Source of the DNA: Serinus canaria
Taxonomy: Eukaryota; Chordata; Aves; Passeriformes; Fringillidae
Length of the DNA: 64,000 bases
Reading direction: 5' to 3'
Assembly (NCBI RefSeq): GCF_022539315.1
Contig: NC_066316.1
Coordinates: forward strand, 64,399,994 to 64,463,993
The notes under the pieces are model-generated. The model did no database searches. It worked only from the letters and a program-made list of their open reading frames with translations, and was not told the origin of the DNA. Shown here one piece after another: positions 27,154-40,000 of this stretch (positions within the stretch are counted from its first letter, which is position 1; every line of letters starts with the position of its first letter). The translations under genes and the position numbers were made by a program.

Positions 27154-29921
27154 CCTGAAATACCAGTTCTGCTAGATCCCTGGGGCAGGACAGATCTACT
27201 TGGTGTGTATCTGGTATGTTGGGGGCTTAGGGGTTTTCTTTTTACTCTCTGCATATATATATATATACCTAATGAGTGTTGAGACCACAGGTTTACTGTA
27301 CCACTCACATGCACTTGCCTTTTTCTGTTTGTTTGTGGAGTTTGTATTTGTTTTCCCCCATCAAAAACTGTTGCACTGCCCTGGTACAGTCTCCCTGAAG
27401 TCAACCTTTGCAAAACAAAAGCTGTTGTTAGAAGTTTTTGTTAAGCTTCATTTGTTGAAACACATGTAAAATTTTATTATTAGAGTCTTATAATTGGTAT
27501 GCCAAACAGCTAGTTTGAAGAAGTTTATTTTAAAACAGAATGTGGATCGTTTTACCCAGTATTTTCTTGCACAAAAAAAATCAAAACCCAAACCAGCTAT
27601 ATAAGTCAGGGAAATGTGTATTAACTTTTAATGAGGAATGTTTTGGATGACAGATTGTTCTACCAAATGTATTTTAATGTCAGTTAGTTCTGAGAACTTT
27701 GACCTCAAATCTGACTGCAGTGGCGCATAGGAGTAAACTAACACTTTCTTCAGAGCTTGTCTCCTGTGTAGAGTTTTTTTAACTGATCATGTAGGATCAG
27801 AAAATGTTATATCTCTGTGTGCTTCATTTTGGAGCTGATTGTCTTTTGATTGCCCCTGTGCAATTCTATGGGAAGATGCTTAGATTGCCTCTTGTCATCT
27901 AAATTAAGTGATGGAATTAAGAGCTTCGATGCTTAAAATGGGATGTGGGATGCAGAGATTGACTTGCAGTGCTAAGGTGAGATCATATGAAGGTGTGGCC
28001 CACTGTGTTACTTAGGTGTGTGTTCTTGCTGCTAGAATCTTTAGAACTTTGCTAATGAGGTTTTTGCCAGGTCTGCTACCTCGGAAGTCGTGGTGGGAAC
28101 CTGATGTTAAGGTACAAGGATGACCTCTTAAGCATGGGACGACACTCTTTAAATAAATCAAAGCTGATGAGTGTTGGCTGTGCCCTAATGAGACTTCATC
28201 AAAGAGCGGATTTGTGAAAGAGTATTTCAGTACCAGAAATACGACAGCTTAATACAAAGTAGTAGCTCCTATAAGGCATGTTCCTTTTCAGTACTGAGTC
28301 CTAGGGAAAATACTGTGTTTTCAGGTAAATCTAAGTGAAGCATAGGCTTTTATGTCTTAAGATGAAAACAGGCTGTGAATAATGTGAAAACGGGGAAATA
28401 CAAGTTATTTTCTTTAAGTACTTTTCATTTGCTCAGTGAGGAGGTATAATTTTCTCTTGTTCAGTGACAGTTTCTTTGTTAAGCTTTAATAAATTTTCTT
28501 GTTTCTCACTCGCCCTTTTTTTGTATTGTTTGCAAAATGAGAGTGTTGTCCTCATTACTTACTCTGAGAATGATGTTACCCTATCACTTCTCTGTTAAAC
28601 AAGGGAGAAGGTGTGTTTGCCTCAAGGGTGTGGAAAAGAATGAGAAGTCACAACTGGGGGAAAAGCAAATTCATTATCTGTAGAGGAGGAGGATAAGGAA
28701 GATGGACACCAAATGGCCAGGTCTTAATAAATTAGATGGGATATGTTAAGCAAGTTTCTGTTCAAGTATGTTCATCTGTACATAGCATTCCCTTTGTTTG
28801 TAAGGATGTCTAAGAAGCTGTTTGCCATTTGCTGGAACTCGGTGTTACCTCTGCAATTCTTTCCTTGCATAAGTGTGGATGCAATCCTGGTACTTATGAG
28901 TGTAGCTTTTACTCTTTCCAGCATGGCTTTCTGCTCTACTTACTAAAAATCCTTTTAAATTGCCTTGTAGTATTTTTTGATATCTGTGCATTGTAGGAGG
29001 CCTGTTAGGCTGTCCTACTGTTTATTCCTTCTTCCGTCTCTCCATAATAACATTGCTGAGGGGTAGTAGCTTTACCAGTATTTATTCTGAAACAAAGTCC
29101 TAAAAGCGATGAAATTGCTTCGGTTTTTGAAGATCCTGTCTCAACTGCAACCTTCAAAGTTCGCATATAATTCAGCATTGTACTGTTCAAATTATTTGTG
29201 AATTATGTAGCTTTTAAATTCCTTCACCTTTTAAAACTAGCCAGTTTTTAGGTGCAAATTGCATTCCTTTGGTATGCAACCCAGTAGATGACAGAAAATC
29301 CCATACAATTAATGTGAAACAAAGTAGAACTGACTCGGAGTTTGCAACCCACATCTTACGTAAAAGAATTCTGATTGGTACTGGCAGTACAGTGATGGTG
29401 ATGGTGGAAGGCAGTGAACTTCCTTCTTTTTTCCAATTTCCATTAATTGGACTTGCTTCTAAACACCACATGACTGTTGCTGCTTTGAAGGCATAGATAT
29501 TTTACTGGCAGTAAGTATTTTAGCATTCAATACTATTTAAAATTAACTTTAGGTAGTGTTACATTTTTTCTCTAGTAAGTTTTTTGTTAGTTATTCTTTT
29601 ATATTAGTTCCTTGCTGTTCAAACACAGAACTCTATAAACAAATAATGTTTAGGAATTTTTTCTCATACAAAACTTGTTAAATGTCCGAACAGTTCCCTG
29701 CTTTTCTGCTACAGCTTTCTGTAATACATGTTCTTATTTATTCTTTGGAAGAGAGTTATTTGCAGAGATTCCTTCCTTCATTCACCTCATATTTTGACAC
29801 AGTAAATGTGAAGTAATATGAAAAAGACCTGTAAAAAGAATGATGAAAAATTCTAGACAGTACAAAAAAACAAAACAAAACAAAAAAACCCCAACAAATC
29901 AACCAAGCCCAAACCATTCCG

Positions 29922-30356
29922 GTGAGTGCTGCTGCACCCTGGAAAGGCATCCTTTTGCTTCCAGAGGATGATGAATCAGTCTGCTTAGGACTTTTTACAA
30001 GAACTGGCCTCCTGCCTGGCCACTTTGAAATGTCTCATTTGGCTCATCTGATTACCTCTGTTGCATTAAGGCTTGTCCAGGCGGGGAGGAACACACATGT
30101 AGCATCAGTACTACTGATGCTGGCAGATCATCCCAATGTCTTTGTGTTTCAACCAACTCACAGGAGAGTAGACACTTCTTTTGTTGAAAACAGCTGTTTT
30201 GGAGATTTGTGGGAAGCACCCATATGCTTGCTTGGTAGATGGAAGACCCATGGCTCTTTCAGTCCTATGCTGGATGCTGGAATTGTTTGTGGTCTGTTGC
30301 TGGGGTCCATGCAGTTAAGAGCTAGAGAACAGTTCAGAGGAACTGAGGTCCTATAA
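29922..30356 (+). other. Unexplained 144-codon open frame in CEP85L intron
   Basis: An open frame from ATG to TAA whose predicted product starts MSAAAPWKGILLLPEDDES. I recognise no domain, signal peptide or conserved motif, and no convincing splice sites flank it. It is less AT-rich than its surroundings and follows directly on an A/C-rich tract (29865-29915), which could be the tail of a retroposed sequence. It could be a diverged retropseudogene, part of an unrecognised repeat, or a chance ORF. I consider chance or repeat more likely than a real gene. Confidence 0.15.
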
Positions 30357-32685
30357 TGAATGTCAGATCTTTTGTTCACTAAACCACAGCCAGATTCAAG
30401 ACCTTCTATTTGTATAATGGAGGCTTGACTTCCCCTGTTTATCTTCTGCTCAGTTAGTAAGAATAGTTCAGTTTATTTTCCTGGATTGGGGTAAACTATG
30501 TCTGTGTTTTGGGGAGGTGGGTGGGAAGGAAGGACAGGAAGAGAAGGTCAGCTGCTTAATACTGGTGTTTTTTCTCCATGATCAGGGCATTCTAATTATA
30601 CCCTGGATAAAGTATCAAATTTCAAAGTCCTTCACACAAGGAAGGTTCACTGCTTTTCAGCAGCATTAGATACACATGCTTCCTATAAACACACATATCA
30701 AATACATTTTGATTTTTATTAATATTGGGTAAATATATTAGTTGATTTCCCTGCTGTTGTTTGATAATATCTTATATGGAAAAGTGAAGAATTTGTCAGA
30801 GGTGTATCTTATATGGGGGTTCACATAGCACTGGTATAGTTTTGCAGCTTAAGAAGTTGTTGAGGGTTACAGTGAACCTTTTCTGACTTGTGTTTTGACT
30901 GAGTTTTGGGCAACAGATAAGGATTTAAAGTAGATGCATGAGGGTGGTGTGTCTGGGAAATTACTGCAGAGGCTTTTCTTCCAGTAATTAAAAAAGCATA
31001 GCACAGGAAAATGCAAATGAGTAGAAGGTGTTCATTAACTTTATATTGAAGAGTTTCTTTCTTCTACCCCCCTTACAGAAGAAAGTGCCTGCTGTGCTCT
31101 TTGTGATTAGTTTTTATTAAGATCAAAATTGGTTCTGTTACATAATTTTCTATGCCAGATAAGCAGTAATTAAATATTTCAGAAGTGTAACCCAAGATGG
31201 TAAGAAAGCCATATGAAATGTTCTTCATTTTTTATTCCATCTGCTGTTATTATACAGTAGAAATCTTGTAATGTGTTTTTAAAATAGTGTGCTTTCAATT
31301 CCCTTATTTATGTGGCTTTGGAAGTACTGGATCAGGTATTAAAATGTCATGCCTATTAGAGAAGTACTCCAGGGAGTTTTGTTGTGGGCACAAGAAAAAG
31401 TTACTAGGATAATTGAAAAGAAAAAATTGCCATGTAATCTTATTTCTGCTGAAAGAAAAACCAGTAGCATCTAGCTACTTTTTTAGCCCCATGTCTCTTT
31501 TGGCTTTCATTAAAGACAGCAGTTTTAAGCTTTGAAAGACTCTGGAGACACACAAGTCATGTTTGAGAGTGTTTGTAATCTTCAAATAAATACCAGATCA
31601 GTGAAGTAAACCCCAAGTAATCCCAAGGAGAGAGCGCTTTCAGGTCTGAACTGGCATTTGTGTACCCCCGCCTGTATGGAAGGGAAAACCTGCTGCTTGG
31701 ATAAAGTTGTCTTTGACAGGATTTGGCCAGATGGAGCTTATTCCTCTGACTAAAGAAGAAATAATGTCTCTTAAGTTTCATGATGCTTTCTGTATTCTCT
31801 CCTATTTTCAATGAAATCTACGAATTTCCCGCTTTTTGTGTGGCGAGATGTTTGCAAAGGCAGACTGGTTCTCTTTCCAGCTGAGCCTGCAGGCAAGGCA
31901 GACTTGAGCAATATGCTCTAAGAAAAAGTGTGAATTTTCTCATATGTTTCAGTGAGCGTTAATGGGAAGACTAATTAGGACAACTTGAAGCCAAAATTAC
32001 TGTGTTTCTCTTTGAGACAAATTATTGGAGACATCCATTAGCTGTACTTGGATATAAGTGGCATTCCAAGTTCAAATCTGCTTGACGAGTTTAGAATTGG
32101 AAGTGAAGAAGTTTAAATCTTAAAATTAATTATTTTTTAATTTAATTAAATTTAGGAGAAGGAAAAATAAAAATCTACCACATATTAATAAGTCTGTAAT
32201 CTAATAAATGAAGGAGATAATGTATTTCTAATTATTGGTTTTAATTTCAGTTTTAAAACCATGTATGGCTAATATTAAGTCAGTATTTTAGATGGAAAAT
32301 GCTATATTAAATACTATTATATATTTTTTACTATTTTAAGTTTTACAGATACACATGTATGGGATTTCTTTCACCTTTCTCTTGCAGATGTAACATTTCT
32401 ACTCTTAGAAATCTGCATAGCCTAAAACATAGGTCAGCTCTTTTTGAATCCTAATACGGTCTTATTTTCTTTGGATATAAAAAGGCCTGGGACTGCTGCC
32501 TTTGCTGGACTGACTTTGTGCTGTGTCAGATTCAGCTTCTGGGTAAGGTTCAGTACAAAGGTTAGTTTTCTTGAATGTTACAAAGCCAGCAGCCTTAAGC
32601 TAAGGAGTTACCTGTACAAGAGGAGATGCATTTCTTCTGTGCATTTCCATCCCTGCTTTCGCTGAGAGTCTTTTCCTGAAGAAAA

Positions 32686-33069
32686 ATATTATAAGAAAAG
32701 TAACGAGAAAGAAGAACCGAGAAATGCTGCAAATGAAAACAATTGGTTACCACCAGCTGTCTGTTGCCCGAGCAGCAGCCCCTCAAACCAGCTTTCCCCC
32801 AGTTTTATTGCTGAGCATGGTGCCATAGAATACAGAATATCCATTTGTTCAGTTGGGGTCAGCTCTTCCAGCTGTGTCCCCTCCCAGCTCCTTGTGTACC
32901 ACCAGCCTCTTCATTGGTGGGGTGAGAAGCAGGAAAATGTGTAAGGACTGCTTAGCAGGTGCTAAAATATCCCTAAATCACCAACACAGTCTCCAGAACA
33001 AATCCAAAACACAGCCCCCTACCAGGTACTGTGGAGGAAATGAACTCTTTCCCAGCCAAACACAGCACA
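32686..33069 (+). mobile_element. LTR-like / inverted-repeat family element, copy B
   Basis: Related to copy A at 14250-14601, in the same orientation. It has ttgctgagcatgg, gttggggtcagctcttccag, ctgtgtcccctcccagct, ttgtgtacc and, at the right end, aaatgaactctttcccagcc then aaacacagcaca. The right end is the inverted complement of the tgctggtttggctgg end seen in the small element at 40484-40613, which places all three in one family. Boundaries are approximate. Confidence 0.6.
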
Positions 33070-33285
33070 GGAAGCACTTGGAAATTGGTGAGATCCAGAA
33101 TGGAAGAAAACTCTGTCCAAGTGACCATTATTAAACTGGCTTGTCTACAGCACTGCCATTTTACCAAGTGCATTTATTAAATTGTTCTGCCTTCAAGAAA
33201 TGAGAAGAGGGGTGATGGAAGGAGAACCAGTCTTGGGACTCCTGAACACCTCTACTGTTTGTGGTATAGAAGCTCCTTAGCATAT

Positions 33286-33300
33286 GGGGGGGGGGGGGGG
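33286..33300. repeat. Poly-G tract (15 G)
   Basis: An uninterrupted run of 15 G about 300 bp upstream of the 767-nt CEP85L exon. It is likely to be length-variable and may form a G-quadruplex. Confidence 0.9.
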
Positions 33301-33607
33301 AGAAAAGCTGGCAATGGTTTCTTTGGCTCACAGGCTGAGAATTCTATATGAAGCTTCTGTTGCCAATGCTTAGTGCGCTTTTCTTTTTGTTATCAGGACA
33401 CCTCTGAGCAAAATAAACTTGAAAATCTCCCACTTTAATTAGTTTCTATTCTCATGGTTTAGAATGATCTAGAAGGCCCTGTTTTGTCAAGAAACCTCTT
33501 TCCTTCTATTTTTGCATTTCACTTTGAATTTGATATTTTGTCCTATCTGAACTAATGTTAATGAGCTCTGTGTTGCACTTATTTACACAATGATTTTCTC
33601 TTCACAG

Positions 33608-34374
33608 ATCATTCAACTTCAAGTGGTACATCATCATTTAAGCCCAGCCGGTCACTGGTTTCTATTCCCACTGCCCATGTGATGCTGTCTGGTGCCAGCT
33701 CTTCACTTTCCAAACACAGGGAAGCTTTCAAGTCTGATGGCTCAAAATGGAGTACAAGCTTTGTACGGTCAGGAGGTGGCAGAAATCAGGGAGCCCTGGA
33801 CAATTCTCTTGACATGAAAGATGCAAGACCTGTAAGAAAGTGGTCCTCCTTGTCTAAACTCAGCTCACCAAATAGTTTCAGCCAAGATGGAAGTAGTCAT
33901 TCGGTGGAATACAGAGCTGGTACGGACAAAGCTGTGCCACCTCAATTGAGGACAAATGGGCCAAGTTGTTTGCACGACAGCATGGAGTTGCTAAAGATTG
34001 AGGACAAAGAAATGGGCAAAAAACGATCTTCTCTACTGGACTGCAAATACAAATTTGAAACGTGCAGCAAAGACGACTTTGTTTCAGATTCCCCAAGTAG
34101 GAGACACGCCTTAGACCTGACCTACAGTGCCTTACCTGAAAGCAAACCTGCGGCAGGCGGCTGCGAAGCTTTCGGCCAGAGATACGCGACACTGGGACAG
34201 CAGGCTGTGAGCGGAGCTCCCATACAGCCGGCAGTGAGGACTCAGATGTGGCTCAAGGAGCAGCTGCGGGCAAATCCCCTGGACTGCAGGCCTGCTGAGG
34301 AGCCCTTCAGTGTGCCTGCCTGGCACATGCAGCAGCTTGAAGACTTTAGAGTCCCAGGTGACCAGTCTATGCAG
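33608..34374 (+). CDS. CEP85L: CEP85L large internal coding exon (exon 3 by comparison with mammals)
   Basis: This 767-nt exon follows a ttcacag acceptor (AG at 33606-33607) and ends at a GTAAGG donor starting at 34375. It completes the Asp codon split by the previous intron and ends in phase 0. The 255 complete codons begin [16 protein letters not shown] and include [83 protein letters not shown] and [16 protein letters not shown], ending DQSMQ. These blocks match the long serine-rich, mostly disordered region of human CEP85L before its coiled coils, in the same order. I see no frameshift or stop. The 3' half is GC- and CpG-richer than the surrounding introns. Reading past the donor stays open for 20 more codons to a stop at 34435-34437, so intron retention would give a truncated protein. 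CEP85L acts at the pericentriolar material. The downstream exons are outside the window. Confidence 0.96.
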
Positions 34375-35038
34375 GTAAGGCCAGAGCTTGGTGTTTGCTG
34401 CCATCAAGTGGCATCCTGTGTTAGACCTGAGGAGTAACAGGCAGCTTTTAATGAAACAGGAAAGGGAACAGGTCCTCCTAACTAGCTGATGGTATTTTTA
34501 AGCTTTGGATGGGGCTGTTGTTGCTTGTTTCTCAATATTAGTTGTTTGTTGGGTTTTCTTTTGTTTCTGCTGTCTGCTTACAGTTTACTCTCATTCATTG
34601 TGCCTGTCTGCACGGGACTAATGTATTCATGTGAACCTGGGCACAGGAAGAGGTTCATCAAATAGCCTTTTTAGTAGTTTTAGAGTAACTGTATAGTGGG
34701 GGAAATGTGAAGGTATTTTGATCTGAAAGGGATTACAAGGAGGCTGCATTTATGCATTCAGCAAATTAAGAATGACTTGGGTCGTGCAAGGGTGAATGAA
34801 TATTCAATCTCCTTATGCCTAGCACTTAAAAACGGAATTCAGTTTAATATTACTGCTTATTTTTTAACTAATAAAAATCAACTAACAGTAGTCAACAAAT
34901 CTGGTTTATTTAAATAAGGTAGTATGTTAGGTAGTGTGGTTGATGTGTCATACTTGAAATACTTTGATATTGAGATTATCAAGCACATAGTTTTAAGAGA
35001 TAAGTAACCCTTTCTAACATTGCAATTCACAGTCTTTG

Positions 35039-35082
35039 TTTTCAGCTAACAAAGCTGAAAACAAAGCTTTGTTAGCTGAAAA
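35039..35082. repeat. Perfect inverted repeat, 18-bp arms
   Basis: Arm 1 is ttttcagctaacaaagct (35039-35056), the spacer is gaaaacaa, and arm 2 is its exact reverse complement (35065-35082). It is predicted to fold as a stable hairpin in RNA from either strand. A partial third echo of the arm (agctttcagctg) follows at once. Confidence 0.9.
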
Positions 35083-35430
35083 GAGCTTTCAGCTGTTTTC
35101 CCCTAATGGGGAAGTACAGTTTGTGAAGAAAGGCAGCATTTAAAATCTACACGTTCGTGTTTACCTGTGTAGTAAGTTTGGCTTGGCTTGACAGAAAAAT
35201 CCCGGATTACAATATATAAATTTCTCGTTTTAGGGTTAGATTAGGATATTATGTCAGCAGAGATAATCTAGCAGTTTGTTCAGATTTCCTGCTTTCTTCA
35301 GCCTGAGGTATATGAAGTAATTTACAAAGAGCTGTGCTCAAGTTTTGTTGTTCCTCCTGTTGTATATTGATTGAAAGAATGACAAGTTTAGAGATTCTTA
35401 ACATCCAGTTTTGCTCATAATGGTGCTCTG

Positions 35431-35510
35431 GTTTTGGGTTTTGGTGGTGTTTTGAGTTTTTGTTGTGTTGGGTTTTTATGGGGTTGGGTTCTTTTTGGGT
35501 TTGGTTTTTA
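35431..35510. repeat. G/T-rich low-complexity tract
   Basis: Irregular alternation of GGG or GG with T runs (units like tgggttttggtgg, ttgggttt). Low complexity, with some potential for intermolecular G-quadruplexes on the plus strand. Confidence 0.75.
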
Positions 35511-35988
35511 AATGAAGATATTTGGAGCCAATTAATATGGCCAAACTAATAGTAATTGTCTAAAAACCTGACACTGTTACAGCTAGCCACCAGTTATTGC
35601 TGCAGAAGCCCTCATCTTTCTCTAAGCACTTCAAAGATTCTGATGCTGATATAAATTCCCCAGTAGGGAGCAGAGGCTCCTCTGCTGAGGAGCCCCTGAT
35701 GGGGTCCTCTCAGAACTGAAGTGACAGAGGCGGGCTCAGTGCTGAGGCTGGGTCCAGGGCACTGCCAGCTGGACTCCATGCAGCTGGCACCTGCTGGTGG
35801 CATTGAGGAGCACACAGAGGGTTTGGGAAGCAACAGCAGGGTACCATCAGTGAGCTTGGTCTATCCATTCATTCAAGTCTTCCCAAACACCTGAGATGTG
35901 TAGCTGTCTGCAGCCACCAGTGGTGCTGTCTGTGAGATTTGTGATCAGGTTACTGTGCCTGGATTTAAATATACTGAATGACATAATG

Positions 35989-36480
35989 TTAAGGGTTGGA
36001 AGGGACCTTAAAGATAGTTTAATTCCACCCCCCTCTGCCATGGGCAGGGACACCTCCCACTAGACCAGGTGGCTCAAAGCAACCAGCCTGCTCTTGGATA
36101 CCGCCAGGGTTGGGACATCCACAACTTCCCTGAGCGACCTGTTTCTATGTCTCACCACCCTCACAGTAAAAAAAATTTTCCTAATATTCAGCCTTGAATT
36201 TCCCCTTTCTCAGTTTGTACCCATTGCTCCATATCCTGTCACTACAGTTCCTGTGAGGGAACTCCAGCAGGCTCAGATACTGGATGGTTGCTGTGAGGTT
36301 TCCACTCAGCCTTCTCTTCTCCAGGCTGAACAGCCCCACCTTCCTCAGCCTGTTTTTGTAGGGGAAGTGCTCCAGTCCTCTTAACAATTTTGTGGCCTGC
36401 TTTGGACTTCCTCCAATAGTTCCACATTCTTCTTTATGCTGGGGATACCAGACCTGTATGCAGTACTCCAGATGGTGTTT
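35989..36480 (-). mobile_element. CR1 LINE, 5'-truncated (minus orientation)
   Basis: The left edge reads gggttggaagggaccttaaa, the reverse complement of a CR1 3' end, followed by the typical ccatgggcagggacacctcc, cactagaccaggt, ggctcaaagc and ccaacc-like blocks. The remaining part reads as the end of CR1 ORF2 on the minus strand. Insertion is antisense to CEP85L and sense to PLN. Confidence 0.93.
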
Positions 36481-36483
36481 CAC
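36181..36483 (-). pseudogene. CR1 ORF2 (reverse transcriptase polyprotein) C-terminal remnant
   Basis: On the minus strand this frame reads HHLEYCIQVWYPQHKE, then a gapped KQATKLLRGLEH, then RLRKVGLFSLEKRRLSG. These are hallmark blocks of the C-terminal end of the CR1 LINE ORF2 protein. The N-terminal endonuclease and reverse transcriptase domains are absent and the element is 5' truncated, so it is dead. The open frame of 100 codons is residual and not an independent gene. Confidence 0.85.
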
Positions 36484-36889
36484 AAGTGTTATTTACTTAT
36501 TTACTTTGTTTAGGCACAGGTCTCTTAATCATCTTATATGTGCCTTTAAAGGCACTTTGTTTAGGATGGGTGTTTTAGAAATTTATTTTTCTTTAGATCA
36601 AAAGAGCTCCCAGTTTTTGTTCTTCAGGTCTCAGAAGTGCTTTCTCCCTCTGATCATGTTTAAATACATATGAAGGCAAAGTTAAGTGTTTGAAAGAGAT
36701 GAAGCCCTGTGTGTGTTATTACAGTTACTCAAAAGCTTTCATCCATGCAGGCATTGCTACTGAGCTGTGTTTGGAGGACAGAGCCAGCAGGGGGAACACA
36801 AGCATTATTTATCTTTGGCTTAGATTCGAAACCAGTGCTGCACCTTTCCAGGTTTTTGAGATTTGACATTTTGCCTAAAACTGGATTGT

Positions 36890-36949
36890 TTTGTTTTGTG
36901 GGGTGTTTTTTTTGGTTGGGCTTTTTTTTTGGTTGGGCTTTTTTTGGTG

Positions 36950-36980
<31 letters not shown>

Positions 36981-37020
36981 GGGTTTTTGGTTTTTTTTTG
37001 TTTTTTTTTTGTTTTTTTTT
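36890..37020. repeat. T-rich minisatellite-like tract with GGTTGGGC units
   Basis: Repeats of the form ggttgggcttttttt (two to three copies) pass into about 30 uninterrupted T and then T runs split by G or GGG. The several overlapping open frames here are artefacts of low complexity. Confidence 0.9.
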
Positions 37021-40000
37021 CACCTGTAACTTCTACATCTCTGTGGAAGAAATTCCTTATGCCCTTAGCAAGCGCTTCCATTGGCATGATTTGGAGTCAT
37101 ATTGCTGGGCCTTGAAATGGGATCTGTTCTGTGTCCTCAAGTGAGATGTGGTTGAGAAGTAGGACCCGGTGAAGGTTAAAGCATGTGCAAGAGCAGTGAG
37201 CACTTTGGGCTCTTAGAGGCATCCCCTGCTGTCCTTCCCTGCCCTCCTGTGCTTTTGACAGAGGTTACACCTGTAAGGAGGAGAGATGCCAGAAGCAATG
37301 AAGAAATGAGAATGGGTCTTCCTGTCTTGTCTTTTAAAGAAACCTCAGCATCATTCTGCTGTGGCCTTTTTTCAGAGATCATGTGTACCTGGGAACTGGT
37401 ATTTTATTGTTTCTGAGAAGCCAAGAAAACTGCAATACCAATATATTGCACAGGAAGCTGATGATTTATAAAAGGGGCAAAAGCCACAGGTCTATATAAT
37501 TTTTTTTTCTTTTCCTTTTGTGAGGACTACTTTTGCTCTTTTGCTTTTTTGCTTTTAATACTTATATATTCTGATGGAAATATAGTGGTTTTTCTAGGAC
37601 TGAAAAAATTAGTTTATCATTATTTTGCTTTAAAACTACTATTGCCATAAACAGAGAATACAACAAACTTTGCTTTCAACTGTTAATCTAGAGCTGCTTT
37701 GTGCATCTTTAAGATAGCTGCACTCTGTAGTCTCCCCTTCTTCCAGCCTATCACTAATGAAACAAGAATAGACAGCAGCAATTTTCTGAGTTGATTTTGA
37801 GGACCGGTGGTTCAGGGACAGCTGTTGGACTTAATAATACACAATGCAAATAAGTTTTTATGTCCTCACAGACTAATACAGACAGTTAACCATAGAAAAC
37901 GCTAATTCAGAGTAGATTTTTGTAAAATCAAACAAGCTTTCTATTTGTTTACTCTGAAGACTAATGGAAAGTATAATGTAACACCCCTCAAAAGCTGTTC
38001 CAATGTTAATTACTTTCGAGTTTAAGATTCTCTGCTTCCTTAGTCTGAAGTTGAATGAACTCAGTGTTTTTTCTTATACTTTGCTCCCCAAATTATAATC
38101 CCTATCATGTGGCTTTTCCATTCCAGTTGTAAACCTTGGGTTGTAAAATAAATGTTCCTATGCATTGTAAGGGAAGCTCAGAGTGTTGGGTAGAAGACCT
38201 ACACCTGCATTGTGATTGTCGTTCAGGATGTGGTCGGGTTTGCAGTTGCAGAAAATGTGCTGTGAAACAACAGAATACCTCTTTTTGCATCCTTCAGTAG
38301 TGGGTGTGATGTGAGTGTGATGTTTGCACATTTCAGAAATAAATCTCCAAGGAGAATCTGGTCTCTGGTATTTGTGTAACATCGTGGAGTTGCATGTGAA
38401 CATTCATTTCCTTAGCTAATGCAAGTTATTTAATGTATGCTTTTTGAAAATAAACATTCTCCTACGCATTTCCTAGGAACAGATTTTAAAAGTTCTTCAG
38501 AATATGGAGTTCAGTTTATGCACTGAACCAAAGAAATATTGCTTTAATGAAAACAGTTTCCATGCAGAATTTATATTTCACCATATACTTGTTTAATTGT
38601 TTTCAATATACAGCTGATCTTTGAATAAGGAAATGTGTGATAAGGACTGTATTAAGAGACAACAATTGCTTATAATATGCAGCAACATTTCCCATTTACT
38701 GAACTTGGAGGCCATAAAATCTAAATTAAAAGGCTCTATGTTTTCAAGCAATGGCATTTCAAAATTTTCAAGCAAAAGCAATCAAAGTCTCATCCTACTA
38801 TATATCCTATTATCTGAATGCATGTAGGTACATGCTGTGTGCTAGTCTAAAAATTAGATTTAAAATGAAAGCATGTCTTTAAAATTGTTGGAAATCATAA
38901 AATAAGAAGGAAAGCTTCAGAAGGTTGCATATCTACATATTACCTTTGTCTGGTGTTGCAAGTACCACAGAATGAATCTCTTTGTTCCAGTGTACTGAGC
39001 ATCTGTATGATTTCTGCATGGTGTGCTTAATTGTATCAGAATATTGCAAAGATAATAGGTGGAAATTCCTTAAGTGCATCTTTTCTCTTTAATGTACCAG
39101 GTTTAGTGGTTTTTTTAAATGAGAAAAACACTAGATTGATCATACCATGTATATAAAAATTGCTGGAAATTAAGTTTTAATGCAGTGAGAAGTTTAGAAC
39201 AATTTTTGTTGCAAAGCAGAAAAGGAAGAAAGTAAACTGCATGCATATCTAAAAATTGGTAAACAAAACTGTAAAACTTTAATTGAAAGAAAAGTCATAA
39301 CATTCATCAGATAACATTGTTGCCACATAGAATTTTATTCTTAAATGAAGCCACGGTTTTTTTACAATCCTGTCAGATCAGAAAATTAAAATTATTAATA
39401 TCAGCATTTTTCCTATATCACATTTTGATGAAACCATATTTTTCAGGAATAGAAAACTTTTTAACATGAGGGATTATCACTTTTAGCTAGCAGAGTGAAC
39501 TCCTTTACTGTGAGCCATAACTAAACTTTTATGGTCTGTTCCTTTTGCTGTGAAGTTGGTAGCCCAGCAAATGGGATTCCATTCATTATAACGTGCTTGC
39601 AGTTCAGTCTGGAGTGCTAGCAAATGATCAGAAACCAAACTTGGACTGTGCTTGATTGCAAAAAGAGCCTTGGCATTGGTTAGCTGGTAACTTTGTCTGC
39701 TTTATACGTCACCTCTGGAAAATGCTTCAGTTTCAGCAGTGTTTTTCAGCATTTGTGGAGGATTATGTCATGTTCATTGCTGGCTGAAAGGAGGCTTCTA
39801 GGATTGCATCTGGGGATTGTTTCTCCATGCTCTGACAGAAAAGTTTTTCACAGATTTCCTTGGTATGTAATTTTTGATCTGGAAATATGTGCACGTTGGT
39901 GGCAGCAGGCTCATCTTCCTCAATTAATTAAAAAGGAATATGTGATTTTATTGTTTTGTCAGGACCCAGTGGTGTCACAGTGGTTTCCCTAAGATAGGGA

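Larger units (their letters stand above)
9549..33607 (+). other. CEP85L: CEP85L intron between the two coding exons (about 24 kb)
   Basis: A complete phase-1 intron. Its donor is GTGAGT at 9549-9554 and its acceptor is a T-rich tract ending in cag at 33605-33607. No other coding exon was recognised in it. It contains two fragments of an LTR-like or inverted-repeat family (about 14250-14601 and 32686-33069), CR1 fragments (about 17395-17660 and 24345-24522), a GC-rich patch (24025-24240), several microsatellites, and a 144-codon open frame of unknown nature at 29922-30356. The remainder is AT-rich sequence in which I see no structure. Confidence 0.9.

Noticed and set aside
36709..37144. Several overlapping Phe/Gly-rich and Lys-rich open frames
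   Set aside because: They arise from the T-rich minisatellite read in different frames and are not proteins.
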